Origin: Magnetospirillum sp. SS-4
GTDB taxonomy: Bacteria; Pseudomonadota; Alphaproteobacteria; Rhodospirillales; Magnetospirillaceae
Length of the DNA stretch: 64,000 bases
Reading direction: 5' to 3'
Assembly: GCF_902729425.1 (NCBI RefSeq)
Contig: NZ_CACVCH010000001.1
Coordinates: forward strand, 7,501-71,500
Under the pieces are notes generated by a model, which saw only the letters and a list, made by a program, of their open reading frames with translations, did not search any database and was not told where the DNA came from. Shown in pieces: positions 53,662-62,340 of this stretch (its first letter is position 1; each line of letters starts with the position of its first letter). A program made the position numbers and the translations under genes.

Positions 53662-54827
53662 CGCGAGCGGACCAGCCAGGCGACCGCCCCCAGCGCCAGA
53701 AGGACGGGGATCAGCGACAGGGCGTTGACCGCCTGCCAGCCCAGCGCGCCCTGAACCGCGCCCGAGGCGAAGCTGGTGACCGCCGTGGTACTGAACACCA
53801 GCAGGTCGTTGAACGCCTGGGTCTTGGCCCGCTCCTCCGGCCGGTGGCACTCGGCCAGCAAGGTGGTGCCGCCGATGAACATGAAGTTCCAGCCGATGCC
53901 CAGCAGGACCAGCGCCCCCCAGAAACTGGTGAAGGCGGTTCCCGAAAGATTGATGGCGAGCGCCGCCAGCAACAGCGCCCCTCCGGCGGCGATGACGCGC
54001 AATACGCCGAAGCGGCGGATCAGGCTGCCGGTGAAGAAGCTGGGCACGAACATCCCCAGCACATGCCAGCGGATGACCTCGGCCGAATCCGAGAAGGTGA
54101 AGCCGCAACCGACCATCGCCAGCGGCGTCGCGACCATGACCAGATTCATCACGCCGTAGCCGATCATGGCCGACAGCGCCGCCACCGCGAAAACGGGCTG
54201 ACGGCCGATCTCACGCAGCGGGCGTCCAGTCTCGTGCCGGGCCAGTTGCGCCGGCCGCGGAATGCGGATGGCTTGCAGGGCGACGATACTGAGGACGCAC
54301 AGCCCGGCCAGGGCCAGATACGACCCGGCGAACATCACCGGCAATCCCTCGGCGGTCCGCTTGGCCAGTTCCGGCCCCAGAAAGCCGGCGACCACGCCCC
54401 CCGCCATGACATAGGAGATGGCCCGGGGACGAAAGTCGGGACTGGCGGTGTCGGCGGCGGCGAAGCGCAGATACTGGAAGAAACCGTTATGAACGCCGAT
54501 GGGAACCGCCGCGGCCACGAATCCCCAGAACGAGCCGGACAGCAAGGCCCACACCGACAGCAAGGCGCCGACCAGCCCGATGGACTGGCCCAGGGTGAAG
54601 CCGAAGCGCCGGCCCAGCCGCCCCATCACCAGCGAGGCCGGAATGGTCGCCGCCATCATGGAGACGAAGTGCAGTCCCAGCGGCAGGGTCACCAGTTCCG
54701 GCGACGGCGCCAGCGTCGCCCCGGCCAGGGCCACCACCGCGAACACCAGCACCGAGCCGCTCATGGACAACGCCTGGCACCCGCTGAGGATGACCACGTT
54801 GCGAACCGAGTTGATCGTCCCGCTCAC
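53643..54827 (-). CDS. MFS transporter
   Basis: A 394-residue major facilitator with about 12 helices. The loop 2-3 signature reads MGRLGRRFGFTLGQSIGLVG. A central loop and the second half (LIRRFGVLRVIAAGGALLL) repeat the pattern. It starts with GTG at 54827 preceded by AGG. It is convergent with, and overlaps, the TetR gene. Its substrate is unknown and a role in the neighbouring pathway is only positional. Confidence 0.88.
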   Translation of the reverse strand: MSGTINSVRNVVILSGCQALSMSGSVLVFAVVALAGATLAPSPELVTLPLGLHFVSMMAATIPASLVMGRLGRRFGFTLGQSIGLVGALLSVWALLSGSFWGFVAAAVPIGVHNGFFQYLRFAAADTASPDFRPRAISYVMAGGVVAGFLGPELAKRTAEGLPVMFAGSYLALAGLCVLSIVALQAIRIPRPAQLARHETGRPLREIGRQPVFAVAALSAMIGYGVMNLVMVATPLAMVGCGFTFSDSAEVIRWHVLGMFVPSFFTGSLIRRFGVLRVIAAGGALLLAALAINLSGTAFTSFWGALVLLGIGWNFMFIGGTTLLAECHRPEERAKTQAFNDLLVFSTTAVTSFASGAVQGALGWQAVNALSLIPVLLALGAVAWLVRSRQAAGG

Positions 54828-54885
54828 CGCCCACCTGCTATATTAGGGTTCCCCACTCAGGGGTAGCACCATTGGGGCGGCGTCT

Positions 54886-55371
54886 TCAACCCTCGACCCA
54901 GAACCGCCGCCGACAGACGGCGCCACCATCGGGAATGGTCTCGTCGGTGGCGAAGCGGATGCACGTTCCCAGCGCCGCGTTGACCTCGGCGGCGGTCTTC
55001 TCCAGCCAGCGGTCGCAGCCGGGCCGGTCCTCGGCCAGCAGGCCTTCCTTCTTGTGCCAGTGATACCACGGACAATCGGTGTGGGTGACGGTGTGGCAGC
55101 CGGCCTCGTCGACGCCGGTATAGGTGCAGTCCTCGTCCATGGCCTGGCTGCTGCCGACGAACAGGTCGGCGAACTGGCGGGCGACGTCGCCCTTGGGATC
55201 GATGTTGCGGGCATAGAATCTGGCGGTGTCGATGGCGACCTCGGTCCAGAACGCGCCGATCAGTTCCATGGGGTCCTGGCCGGGATTGGTCTTCAGCGCG
55301 GCGCGGCGCCACTCGAAATGCGAGGCGCGCAGGATGTTGGACAGCAGCTTGATCTTCTTGGACTCGTCCAT
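54886..55371 (-). CDS. Probable L-2-amino-thiazoline-4-carboxylic acid hydrolase-family protein
   Basis: A 161-residue cytoplasmic protein with well-spaced cysteines (DCPWYHWHKKEG, DRPGCDRW, GTCIRFATDETIPDGGAVCRR). This pattern resembles the ATC hydrolase family, whose founding member opens a thiazoline ring in the route to L-cysteine. AAGGGAG lies eight bases before the ATG at 55371. A palindrome of 18 bases sits 40 bases upstream. The family call is tentative; DUF-level annotation is the fallback. Confidence 0.6.
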   Translation of the reverse strand: MDESKKIKLLSNILRASHFEWRRAALKTNPGQDPMELIGAFWTEVAIDTARFYARNIDPKGDVARQFADLFVGSSQAMDEDCTYTGVDEAGCHTVTHTDCPWYHWHKKEGLLAEDRPGCDRWLEKTAAEVNAALGTCIRFATDETIPDGGAVCRRRFWVEG

Positions 55372-55410
55372 CGGCGTAGCTCCCTTGGCGTGGCGGCCCT
55401 TCCGCCACGT

Positions 55411-55464
55411 TGCTTTATGTATAAAGCATCTGGTCGCGCCGGGAAATAGTTTTATACGTGAAGC
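55411..55464. promoter_or_regulatory. Palindromic operator-like sites upstream of the ATC-hydrolase-like gene
   Basis: TGCTTTATGTATAAAGCA (55411-55428) has perfect seven-base arms. GTTTTATACGTGAAGC (55449-55464) is a degenerate second copy. The pair lies in an AT-rich leader in otherwise GC-rich sequence and looks like a repressor site, but no regulator gene is adjacent on the same transcript. Confidence 0.5.
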
Positions 55465-55646
55465 TTTTGCCCGGATTCCCCGGCACGAATCTCGCCCAGG
55501 AAGCGCTCCACATGCAATGGGGCCGGGCCACACGGCGTAACTTCGCCCAAGGCTCTACTTACGGCTGGATGAAACTTCCAAGGCAGGTCAGCCGGAATGA
55601 TGGGAACGAACCAAGCGTAAAAGGTGTTCTGGAGCGGTTGCGCGGG

Positions 55647-57194
55647 CTATCCGCGTCGGCGCCATGTGACCGAGTAGAGATCGAAGCGACGGTCCTTCAG
55701 ATTCTGCACCGTGCCGGCATTGCGGGCCAAGGCCAGGGCATCCGGCCGGAGATCGGCGAAGGCGACCATTTCCACATTGGGTGTGGTGTCGGCCGCGATC
55801 CCATCGCGGGCGAAGGGAAAGTCGCAGGGCGTCAGGATACAACTCTGGGCGTACTGAATGTCCATGTTGCGGACGCTGGGCAGGTTGCCAACATTGCCGG
55901 CCATGATGACGTAGGCTTGGTTCTCCACCGCCCTCGCCTGGCAGCAATAGCGGACCCGGAGATAGCTTTGACGCTCGTCGGTACAAAATGGCACGAACAG
56001 GGTTTGCGCCCCCTGGTCGACCAGATGCCGGGCCAGTTCCGGAAACTCGCTGTCGTAGCAGATCAATACGCCGATCGGGCCGCAATCGGTCTGGATCGCG
56101 TCCAACTGGGTGCCTCCAGTGAGGTTCCACCAATCGCGTTCGTTGGGAGTGGGCTGGATCTTGGCCTGGGAATGGATCGAGCCGTCGCGCAAAAAGACGT
56201 AGCAGACGTTGCGGATGGTTCCGTCCTCAGCCTTGCTAGGTATGGAGCCGCCGATGATGTTGACGTTGTGGCGCACCGCCAGTCCGCTCATCAGTTCCTT
56301 GAACCGCTCCTCGTAGGACGACAGGGAGGCGATGGCCTCCTGGGGTGACAGAGGCTTGTTATCGATGGACAGCAGTTGCAGGGTGAACAGTTCGGGGAAG
56401 ACGGCGAAATCCCCCCGGTAGGAGGCGACCACGTCGACGAAATACTCCACTTGCGTCCCGAACTCCTCGAACGAGGCGATGCGGCGCTGTTGGTACTGGA
56501 TGGCGCCGATACGCATGGACAGAGGCAGTCGCCCCCGATCCGTGGTCGCGGGCTTGGGAATTTCGACCATGCGCGGGTTGCGCCACACCAGCAAGGCGGC
56601 GTATCCGCGTGATTCGGTGTCGGTGGGGAAATACTTGGGCAGGACGCCGATGATCTCGAACCCGTTGCGGATCTGAAAGCTCAGCACCGTGTCCTTGATC
56701 TTACGATTAGTCACCCCTTCCGCATAGGTGGCCGGAGTCATGCGCTTGCCGCGGCGGCTCAGGCCGGACATTCGACCGCCGAAGGCGATGCCATTCAATC
56801 GGAGGAACATGCACAGTTTTTTGCGCTCGTCATAGAGCCGTTGGCCTATGCGCATCTTCCGACAATCGGGAGCCACCGCCACGTCCATGCCGTAGAGGAA
56901 ATCGCCGGTCGGATCATGGCGGGCGGAGTAGCCGCCGCCGGTGATTTCGTCCCAAGTGTGCGTCGTCAACGCCACTTTTTCGGAAATGCGGAAGGTCGAG
57001 CAATAGCCGACCAGACGATCCTGGTAGATGCAGACGAAAATACCATCGGGGAAATGGCGTATCTGCGCCCGGATCATCGCCGGAACATAAAGAAAGTCCG
57101 GCCCATAGATGCTGTTCATGAGAGTTACGATGTCGGCGACATCGCTGAACTTGGCCTTGCGGACAACGAGATCGGGGGCTTTGCTGATAGACAT
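55647..57194 (-). CDS. GNAT acetyltransferase fused to carbon-nitrogen hydrolase
   Basis: A 515-residue two-domain protein. Residues about 10-200 are a GNAT domain with the acetyl-CoA loop in VAPDCRKMRIGQRLYDERKK. Residues about 228-505 are a nitrilase-superfamily hydrolase whose Glu-Lys-Cys triad is Glu268 (VFPELF), Lys345 (QAKIQPTPNE) and Cys379 (LICYDSEFPE). Related fusions are found across bacteria as stand-alone genes of unknown substrate. AAAGGG precedes the ATG. Base composition is lower in GC than the neighbours and the gene borders an IS remnant, suggesting acquisition. Confidence 0.9.
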   Translation of the reverse strand: MSISKAPDLVVRKAKFSDVADIVTLMNSIYGPDFLYVPAMIRAQIRHFPDGIFVCIYQDRLVGYCSTFRISEKVALTTHTWDEITGGGYSARHDPTGDFLYGMDVAVAPDCRKMRIGQRLYDERKKLCMFLRLNGIAFGGRMSGLSRRGKRMTPATYAEGVTNRKIKDTVLSFQIRNGFEIIGVLPKYFPTDTESRGYAALLVWRNPRMVEIPKPATTDRGRLPLSMRIGAIQYQQRRIASFEEFGTQVEYFVDVVASYRGDFAVFPELFTLQLLSIDNKPLSPQEAIASLSSYEERFKELMSGLAVRHNVNIIGGSIPSKAEDGTIRNVCYVFLRDGSIHSQAKIQPTPNERDWWNLTGGTQLDAIQTDCGPIGVLICYDSEFPELARHLVDQGAQTLFVPFCTDERQSYLRVRYCCQARAVENQAYVIMAGNVGNLPSVRNMDIQYAQSCILTPCDFPFARDGIAADTTPNVEMVAFADLRPDALALARNAGTVQNLKDRRFDLYSVTWRRRG

Positions 57195-57284
57195 TATGGC
57201 CCTTTCTTACGATTGCTTGGCACCCATCTTTCAGGATAAATGCGGCATCAATGAGGCTTGACGCGGTACGGAATTTCAATAGAA

Positions 57285-57524
57285 AGGTAACAGCGTTGAT
57301 TGATTCGCATCAATTCTCCACCATATTCGGCGGAACTCAACCCGGTCGAACGCTTATTGTTGTTCCTGCGGGAACGCTTCCTCTCGCTCTGCGTCTGGCT
57401 GTGCGCGCAGGACCAACCCGCCATCGTCCAGGCCTGTTGCCAGGCTTGGAAAGCTCTCGTCGCCGAAACCGGCCGGATCATGAGCCTCTGTTTCCAGCCC
57501 TGGATCAGAAAGGTCGTCCCGTAG
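57285..57524 (+). mobile_element. IS630-family transposase remnant (C-terminal end)
   Basis: The frame encodes SPPYSAELNPVERLLLFLRE and later RIMSLCFQPWIRKVVP. This is the conserved end of IS630-type DDE transposases, which usually reads PPYSPELNPIE...WLYLRERF. The Glu of the DDE triad region is present but the first two thirds of the gene are gone, and only a TTG start at 57300 would be available. No terminal inverted repeats could be paired. It is a dead fragment. Confidence 0.75.
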
Positions 57525-57535
57525 GCTCGCCGGCA

Positions 57536-57787
57536 TCAGATTTCCTTGGGACCAAAGCTCAGCACGGTGGAACCGGGCTTGGGGGACTGAGCGGTCGATA
57601 TCGGTGCCAATTCCAGTCTGCCGGTGTCATGTTTGATGGCGATCATCACGCAGTTTCCACTCGTCTGAGCCATCAGGTCATCCAAGGCGAACTTCTCGGT
57701 CAGCCGGGTTTTGCGAAACCTCCATCCTGCGGCAATGGCGGCCTCTGTAACTGCATGGCCCGCTCCACTCGGCGATCCATTCCAATT
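57536..57787 (-). pseudogene. C-terminal fragment of a cation/proton antiporter-like protein
   Basis: Reading the minus strand gives an open segment with AAIAAGWRFRKTRLTEKFAL and CVMIAIKHDTGRLELAPIST, ending in PGSTVLSFGPKEI. The pattern (aGWxfrkTxLTexF ... dxGxLxl ... PGxTVxSFxP) resembles the regulatory tail of bacterial Na+/H+ antiporters. There is no start codon at the left and an in-frame TAA closes it near 57787. It directly abuts the IS630 remnant. The identification is by eye and tentative. Confidence 0.45.
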
Positions 57788-57838
57788 TTAGTGACGGCAT
57801 GAGACGATGACATGCCTCGCTAGGGAAAGGAGCCTGCC

Positions 57839-58348
57839 ATGGAACTGTCTGTGAATGAAGCCGAGAGATTGTCGGCACTTCTGAGCTACGACCTCCTCGA
57901 CACGGGCTCAGAAGAGGTCTTTGACCGCTTCACGAATTTGGCGGCCCATGTCTTCAAGGCCCCCATCGCGCTGATCTCGCTGGTTGATCGGGATCGGCAA
58001 TGGTTCAAGTCCGCCGTTGGCTTGTCGGCAAAGCAAACGCCGAGAGACCAGTCTTTTTGCGCCCATGCGATCAAGGACGTTAAGGTCTTCACCATTGCTG
58101 ACGCGACCAAGGACGCGCGGTTCGAGGCCAATCCGCTGGTTACCGGCGACCCCAAGATTCGCTTCTACGCAGGTGCGCCCCTCGTAACCCAAGACGCCTT
58201 CGGACTTGGCACCATCTGCATCATCGACCGGGTTCCCCGGCCGCTGCTGAATGCCAGTCAGGAGAAGATACTGGCCGATCTTGCCTTCCTGATCATGCAC
58301 GAATTGGATAACAGAAAGGCTCTCCGCGAGTTTCGGCGGACGAGGTAA
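57839..58348 (+). CDS. Stand-alone GAF-domain protein
   Basis: A 169-residue single GAF domain. LLDTGSEEVFDRFTNLAAHV, ALISLVDRDRQWFKSAVGLS and the RDQSFCAHAI box match the GAF subgroup found at the N-terminus of diguanylate cyclases and histidine kinases. The YAGAPLVTQDAFGLGTICII strand is intact. No output domain is attached. It may be the sensor remnant of a larger protein or act in trans. AAAGGAG lies before the ATG. Confidence 0.82.
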   Translation: MELSVNEAERLSALLSYDLLDTGSEEVFDRFTNLAAHVFKAPIALISLVDRDRQWFKSAVGLSAKQTPRDQSFCAHAIKDVKVFTIADATKDARFEANPLVTGDPKIRFYAGAPLVTQDAFGLGTICIIDRVPRPLLNASQEKILADLAFLIMHELDNRKALREFRRTR

Positions 58349-58413
58349 AGCGTCTATGATTTGACCACTCGCCCCCGCCATACTCCCCCCATCATTGGGG
58401 TAGTCAAACATCG

Positions 58414-58539
58414 CTAATCGCTGTTGACGCTCCGCATCATCGAGACAAGATACATATCGGGAAAAATCGCGAGAACGGCAAGAGCGCCAAGCCCAATCAT
58501 CGCCTTATAGGCAATTCTTATATTTGATAAATTCGGCAT
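58414..58539 (-). CDS. Possible 41-residue single-helix membrane protein
   Basis: A short open frame begins MPNLSNIRIAYKAMIGLGAL, continues with AVLAIFPDMYLV and ends in SVNSD. The middle forms one hydrophobic helix with a basic N-terminal flank, so the N-terminus should face the cytoplasm. GGTGGGGG lies a few bases before the ATG. The surrounding 58349-58657 interval is AT-rich and has no other gene. Without conservation data it is only a candidate. Confidence 0.4.
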   Translation of the reverse strand: MPNLSNIRIAYKAMIGLGALAVLAIFPDMYLVSMMRSVNSD

Positions 58540-58609
58540 CACACCCCCACCGATCAGACCGAGTTCGAGGCCATGGGGCGGACTATACTTACTTGTAATT
58601 ATTTTTATA

Positions 58610-58629
58610 AATAACCAATGCTGGTTATT
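58610..58629. repeat. AT-rich perfect stem-loop downstream of the FIST kinase
   Basis: AATAACCA (58610-58617) and TGGTTATT (58622-58629) form an eight-base-pair stem with a four-base loop in a strongly AT-rich context. It lies 28 bases after the hybrid kinase stop. It may act as a terminator or an operator; no clean U-run follows. Confidence 0.5.
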
Positions 58630-58657
58630 CGTAATTATTGACTTTCAGCAATGCCTG

Positions 58658-61261
58658 TCACGACGCCGTCGGACAGCACAGCAGATAGGTCACCAGCGAA
58701 CGCAGCCGGGCGGGGTTGATCGGCTTCGACAGGAATTCGAGGCCGCGCCGCCTGACCTGCTCGTCGACGGCGGCGGAGCGGTCGGCGGAGATGACCAGCA
58801 CCGGCTTGGCGGCATCCATGTGGACGCGCAGGATGTCCAGGGCGTCCAGGGCGGTGACGGAATTGTCCAGGTGATAGTCCATGATCAGCAGGTCGGGCCG
58901 AAGCCGGACCGAGGCGGCGGCTTGCTCGACCGTGGCGGCGGCGGACACCTCGCAGCCCCAGCCGCCGAGGGCGGCGGCCAGCGCCTCGCGCGAGGCGTCG
59001 TCGTCGTCGAGAACCAGGATGCGCCGCCCGGCCAGGGCGGCGGCGGTGCCGGTTCGCGGCGGAAGCGGCTCGGGCAGGATGGCGTTGGCGGCCATGGGAA
59101 TGCCTATGGTGAAGGTCGACCCCGCCCCCTCGACCGAACGGACGGCAAGGGTCAGCCCCAGGATGTCGGCGATGTTCTTGGCGATGGTCAGCCCCAGCCC
59201 CGACCCCCGGGTGGCGCTGGGATCGCCGCTGTCGATGCGCAGATAGGGCTGGAACACCTCTTGCAGCCGGTCCGCCGGAATGCCGATGCCGGTGTCGTGG
59301 ACCTCGACCAGCAGCCCCCCCGCCCCGCGACGGCAGCCCACCAGGATGCGTCCGCGCTTGGTGTAGCGGACGGCGTTGGCCAGCAGGTTGCGCAAGATGC
59401 GTTGCAGCAGCCCCTTGTCGGAATACAGCATCGCCGAACTTTGGACGATGGTGAGGACCAGTCCCTTGCGCCGGGCCTGCGGGGTGTATTCCGCCTCCAG
59501 CTGCGACAGAAGCTGGGCGATGGGAAAATGAGAGGAATGGGCGGTGACGCCGCCCGATTCCAGCTTGGCCACGTCCAGGAAATCGGCCAGCATCTCCTCC
59601 GCCGCCTCCAGGGCGCCCTCGATGCGCCCCAGCAGCGAGCGCCCGGCCGAGGACAGATCCTCTTCCATCAGGGCGCCCAGCAGCAGCCGCGCCGCGTTGA
59701 GCGGCTGTTGCAGGTCATGGCTGACCGAGGCCAGGAACTTGGTCTTGCTGAGATTGGCCCGCTCGGCCTCGGCCTTGGCGGCGGTCAGGGCGGCATCGGT
59801 CTCGCGCCGCGCGATCAGTTCCTGGTTGAGCTTGCGGTTAAGCTCGGCCATTTCCTCGGTGCGGCGCTGGACGGTGGTTTCCAGCAGGACGTTGTTCTGG
59901 AACAGCGAGAAGGTATCGCTGGGCAGGTTCATGCTGCGCTCGATGCGTTGCAGCAGGACCCGCACCGTCTTGCGCAGCTTGGCGTTCTCGCTCTCCAGCC
60001 TGGTGACCTCGCTGCCGTCGGCGGGCGTCGCCGGAGCGCAGGCGGGAGCCGGCGCCCGGACGCCCACCGGCCGGCCGAAGGCGACCCCGGTCAGGGTATG
60101 ATTGAGGTGCATGCCGTTGATCTGCTCGCCATAGGCGGAACAGCCGATCACCCGGTTGGCGGCGAACAGCCGGGCGGCATCGGCCTGAAGACCGGTGGCG
60201 AACGCCTCGACCCGCCGCACCACGCAATCGAATCCCAGAACCGCCACCGGTTCGCCGATGGCGGCGTGGATGGTCTCGAACGTCTTTTGCAGATTGGGAA
60301 TCATGCCGGTGTTGCGGCCGATGCTGAGCGGCACCCCCTCGTCGATGGCGCAGGCCAGTTGCAGGCTGTTGTCGTCGTTGATCCGCTCGGGGCTGCGGGC
60401 GTACCAGGCGCCGCCGATGCGCACCACCAGCGGCGCCAGCGGAATGTCCTGGGTCCGCAGTTCCTCGATGTCGCGGCCCAGCAGGCGGGCGTATTCCAGC
60501 GCCGCGCTCTCGCCGTTCAGTTCGGTGATGATGCGGCGGTCGGGATCGGCGCCGGTGACGATGGCCTGCTCGCCGCTGCCGACGAAATGCTGCGACGAGA
60601 ACACCTTGAACGGCAGGCGGGTGTGGACCAGGGTCAAAATGGCCGCGTCGGAATGGAAACGCCCGCGAAACAGCACCTGGGGATCGGAAAAGGCCATGTC
60701 GTCGCCGGCCGATCCGCCGAACAGCGGCAGGCCGTTGAGGGCGGCGTTCAGGGTGCTGATCACCTGCTCCTCGACGAAGCGCATGCCGTCGATCATCAGC
60801 AGGCCGAAGGTGTCATGCGGCGTCGGCTCGATTCCCTGCCGCCGCAGTTCCTCCAGCAGCGACGCCACCACGGCGCGGCCCTGGGCCGGCTTGAAGCCGG
60901 AAATCTCGGGAATGAAGTCCGACACCGCGACGCAGGCCTCGGCCGCCAGCCCCAGCCCGGTCATGGTGCCGTCGGTATAGCCCAGCATCGACACCTCGCC
61001 GGCGGTGGTGCAGCCCACCAGCGGCGCGTCATCGCCGAACACCTCCTGGAACGCCTGCTCCAGCGCGTCCTTGTCGTAGCGCTTGGAGCAGAACACCACG
61101 GCGAGGCCGAGCGGCTGCCGCGCGATGGCGGCATGAAGCTCGCGCACCGCCTCCAGGGGATCGGACCGGGTGGATACCGCCTGCTGGATCATCGAAGCCG
61201 ACACCGCCTTGCCGGAGCCTTTGGCCGGACGGAACCGCCGCCCGGACGGGCGCCGGCTCAC
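58658..61261 (-). CDS. FIST-domain hybrid sensor histidine kinase with receiver
   Basis: An 867-residue cytoplasmic protein. FIST-N and FIST-C sensor domains occupy about residues 30-395 (VGCTTAGEVSMLGY, GLPLFGGSAGDD and VIGCSAYGEQ are typical). A coiled coil (about 415-500) leads to a HisKA domain with His515 in SVSHDLQQPLN. The ATPase N, G1 and G2 boxes are LRNLLANAV, DTGIGIP and GSGLGLTI. A C-terminal receiver has LDDDD, the phosphoacceptor Asp795 and Lys846. FIST domains are thought to sense small ligands such as amino acids. The GTG start overlaps the upstream U32 stop by four bases (GTGA); ATG at 61192 is an alternative. Confidence 0.92.
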   Translation of the reverse strand: MSRRPSGRRFRPAKGSGKAVSASMIQQAVSTRSDPLEAVRELHAAIARQPLGLAVVFCSKRYDKDALEQAFQEVFGDDAPLVGCTTAGEVSMLGYTDGTMTGLGLAAEACVAVSDFIPEISGFKPAQGRAVVASLLEELRRQGIEPTPHDTFGLLMIDGMRFVEEQVISTLNAALNGLPLFGGSAGDDMAFSDPQVLFRGRFHSDAAILTLVHTRLPFKVFSSQHFVGSGEQAIVTGADPDRRIITELNGESAALEYARLLGRDIEELRTQDIPLAPLVVRIGGAWYARSPERINDDNSLQLACAIDEGVPLSIGRNTGMIPNLQKTFETIHAAIGEPVAVLGFDCVVRRVEAFATGLQADAARLFAANRVIGCSAYGEQINGMHLNHTLTGVAFGRPVGVRAPAPACAPATPADGSEVTRLESENAKLRKTVRVLLQRIERSMNLPSDTFSLFQNNVLLETTVQRRTEEMAELNRKLNQELIARRETDAALTAAKAEAERANLSKTKFLASVSHDLQQPLNAARLLLGALMEEDLSSAGRSLLGRIEGALEAAEEMLADFLDVAKLESGGVTAHSSHFPIAQLLSQLEAEYTPQARRKGLVLTIVQSSAMLYSDKGLLQRILRNLLANAVRYTKRGRILVGCRRGAGGLLVEVHDTGIGIPADRLQEVFQPYLRIDSGDPSATRGSGLGLTIAKNIADILGLTLAVRSVEGAGSTFTIGIPMAANAILPEPLPPRTGTAAALAGRRILVLDDDDASREALAAALGGWGCEVSAAATVEQAAASVRLRPDLLIMDYHLDNSVTALDALDILRVHMDAAKPVLVISADRSAAVDEQVRRRGLEFLSKPINPARLRSLVTYLLCCPTAS

Positions 61262-62340
61262 ATCGCCCTCGGGAGTGTAGGATCGGCGGCGGCGGAAACG
61301 CAATCGTCCCCGGCGCGATCTTGGGGTGGAGGGGCGGGGCGGTCGAGGACTTCCCGGTAATAGCACATATAGCCGCTGGCGCAGAGATCAGGACGCCGGC
61401 GCAGGCCCTGGGCGAAGGCGGCCACCGCGTCCGCCCGGCCGGTGGCCTCCAGCCGGTCCAAGGTGGCGCGCACCATGCGGACGCTGGCCAGCTTGCGCTC
61501 CAGCGGCCCCTCGCGGCCGGCGATCTTGACCGCCGCCAGCCCGGCGGCGGCCATGTCGGGCAGGGCGCACAGGCCGCAGGGGCCGAACGGCAGGCCTTCG
61601 GGTGTCTGCGAGAAGCCGCAGCCGAAGCGGTACCACAACCAGCGATCATGGCATTCGTCGTTGGCGGCCAGGGCTTTTGCCTCGGCGTCGTCCAGGGCGC
61701 GGCCGTCGACGCGGGAATAGCCGGTGGCGTAGCGGTCCAGGCAGATCGGACCGCCCAGCCGGCCCGGCAGGTGGATGGTGTGGCAGTTGCCCTCCTCGAA
61801 CACGCAGCCGTCGTTCAGGACGAAGGCCTCGAACTCCAGGTCCGGCCGCCGGGCGGCCATGGCGGCGATCTCGTCCAGGGTGACGTCGCGGGGCAGCACG
61901 ATCCGCCTCGCCCCCAACCGGCCCAGCAGGGCGGCGGCCTCGGCGTTGCGGGCCGCCAGCAGCGAACTGGCGTGCAGCCGGACCGGCAGGTCCCGCTCGC
62001 CCAGCCGGGCCAGCAACCCGATATCGCCGACGATCAGGGCGTGACCGCCCATTTCGGCGAACCGTCCGGCCAGGTCCAGCAAGACGTCGACCTGCTCGTC
62101 GGCGTAATGCTGGGCGTTCATCACCAGCGACACCGTGGCGCCGTGACCGGAGGCGATGTCCACGACCTCGGCCAGGTCCTCGTAGCGGGTCAGGTTGCCG
62201 AAGGCGCGCCGGTTGACGCCGGCGCTGCGGAAGCGGTCGGTCCAGTCGGCGGGCACGATGCCGCAATAGATCTCGCCGGCTCCCGCCGCCGCCATCGGCG
62301 CCGCCTCCTCGACCCGGCTAATGGGCGCGACGATTTTCAT
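61258..62340 (-). CDS. U32 family peptidase-like protein
   Basis: A 360-residue U32-type (COG0826-like) protein. It starts MKIVAPISRVEEAAPMAAAG, a usual U32 N-terminus, and has an internal VLPRDVTLDEIAAMA. A cysteine-rich second half (DGCVFEEGNCHTI, FGCGFSQ, PFGPCGLCALPD) could hold an iron-sulfur cluster, as in the UbiU/UbiV and RlhA relatives that modify small molecules or RNA rather than cleave peptides. It overlaps the preceding U32-like gene by 23 bases and the FIST kinase by four. The three are one transcription unit. Confidence 0.82.
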   Translation of the reverse strand: MKIVAPISRVEEAAPMAAAGAGEIYCGIVPADWTDRFRSAGVNRRAFGNLTRYEDLAEVVDIASGHGATVSLVMNAQHYADEQVDVLLDLAGRFAEMGGHALIVGDIGLLARLGERDLPVRLHASSLLAARNAEAAALLGRLGARRIVLPRDVTLDEIAAMAARRPDLEFEAFVLNDGCVFEEGNCHTIHLPGRLGGPICLDRYATGYSRVDGRALDDAEAKALAANDECHDRWLWYRFGCGFSQTPEGLPFGPCGLCALPDMAAAGLAAVKIAGREGPLERKLASVRMVRATLDRLEATGRADAVAAFAQGLRRRPDLCASGYMCYYREVLDRPAPPPQDRAGDDCVSAAADPTLPRAM

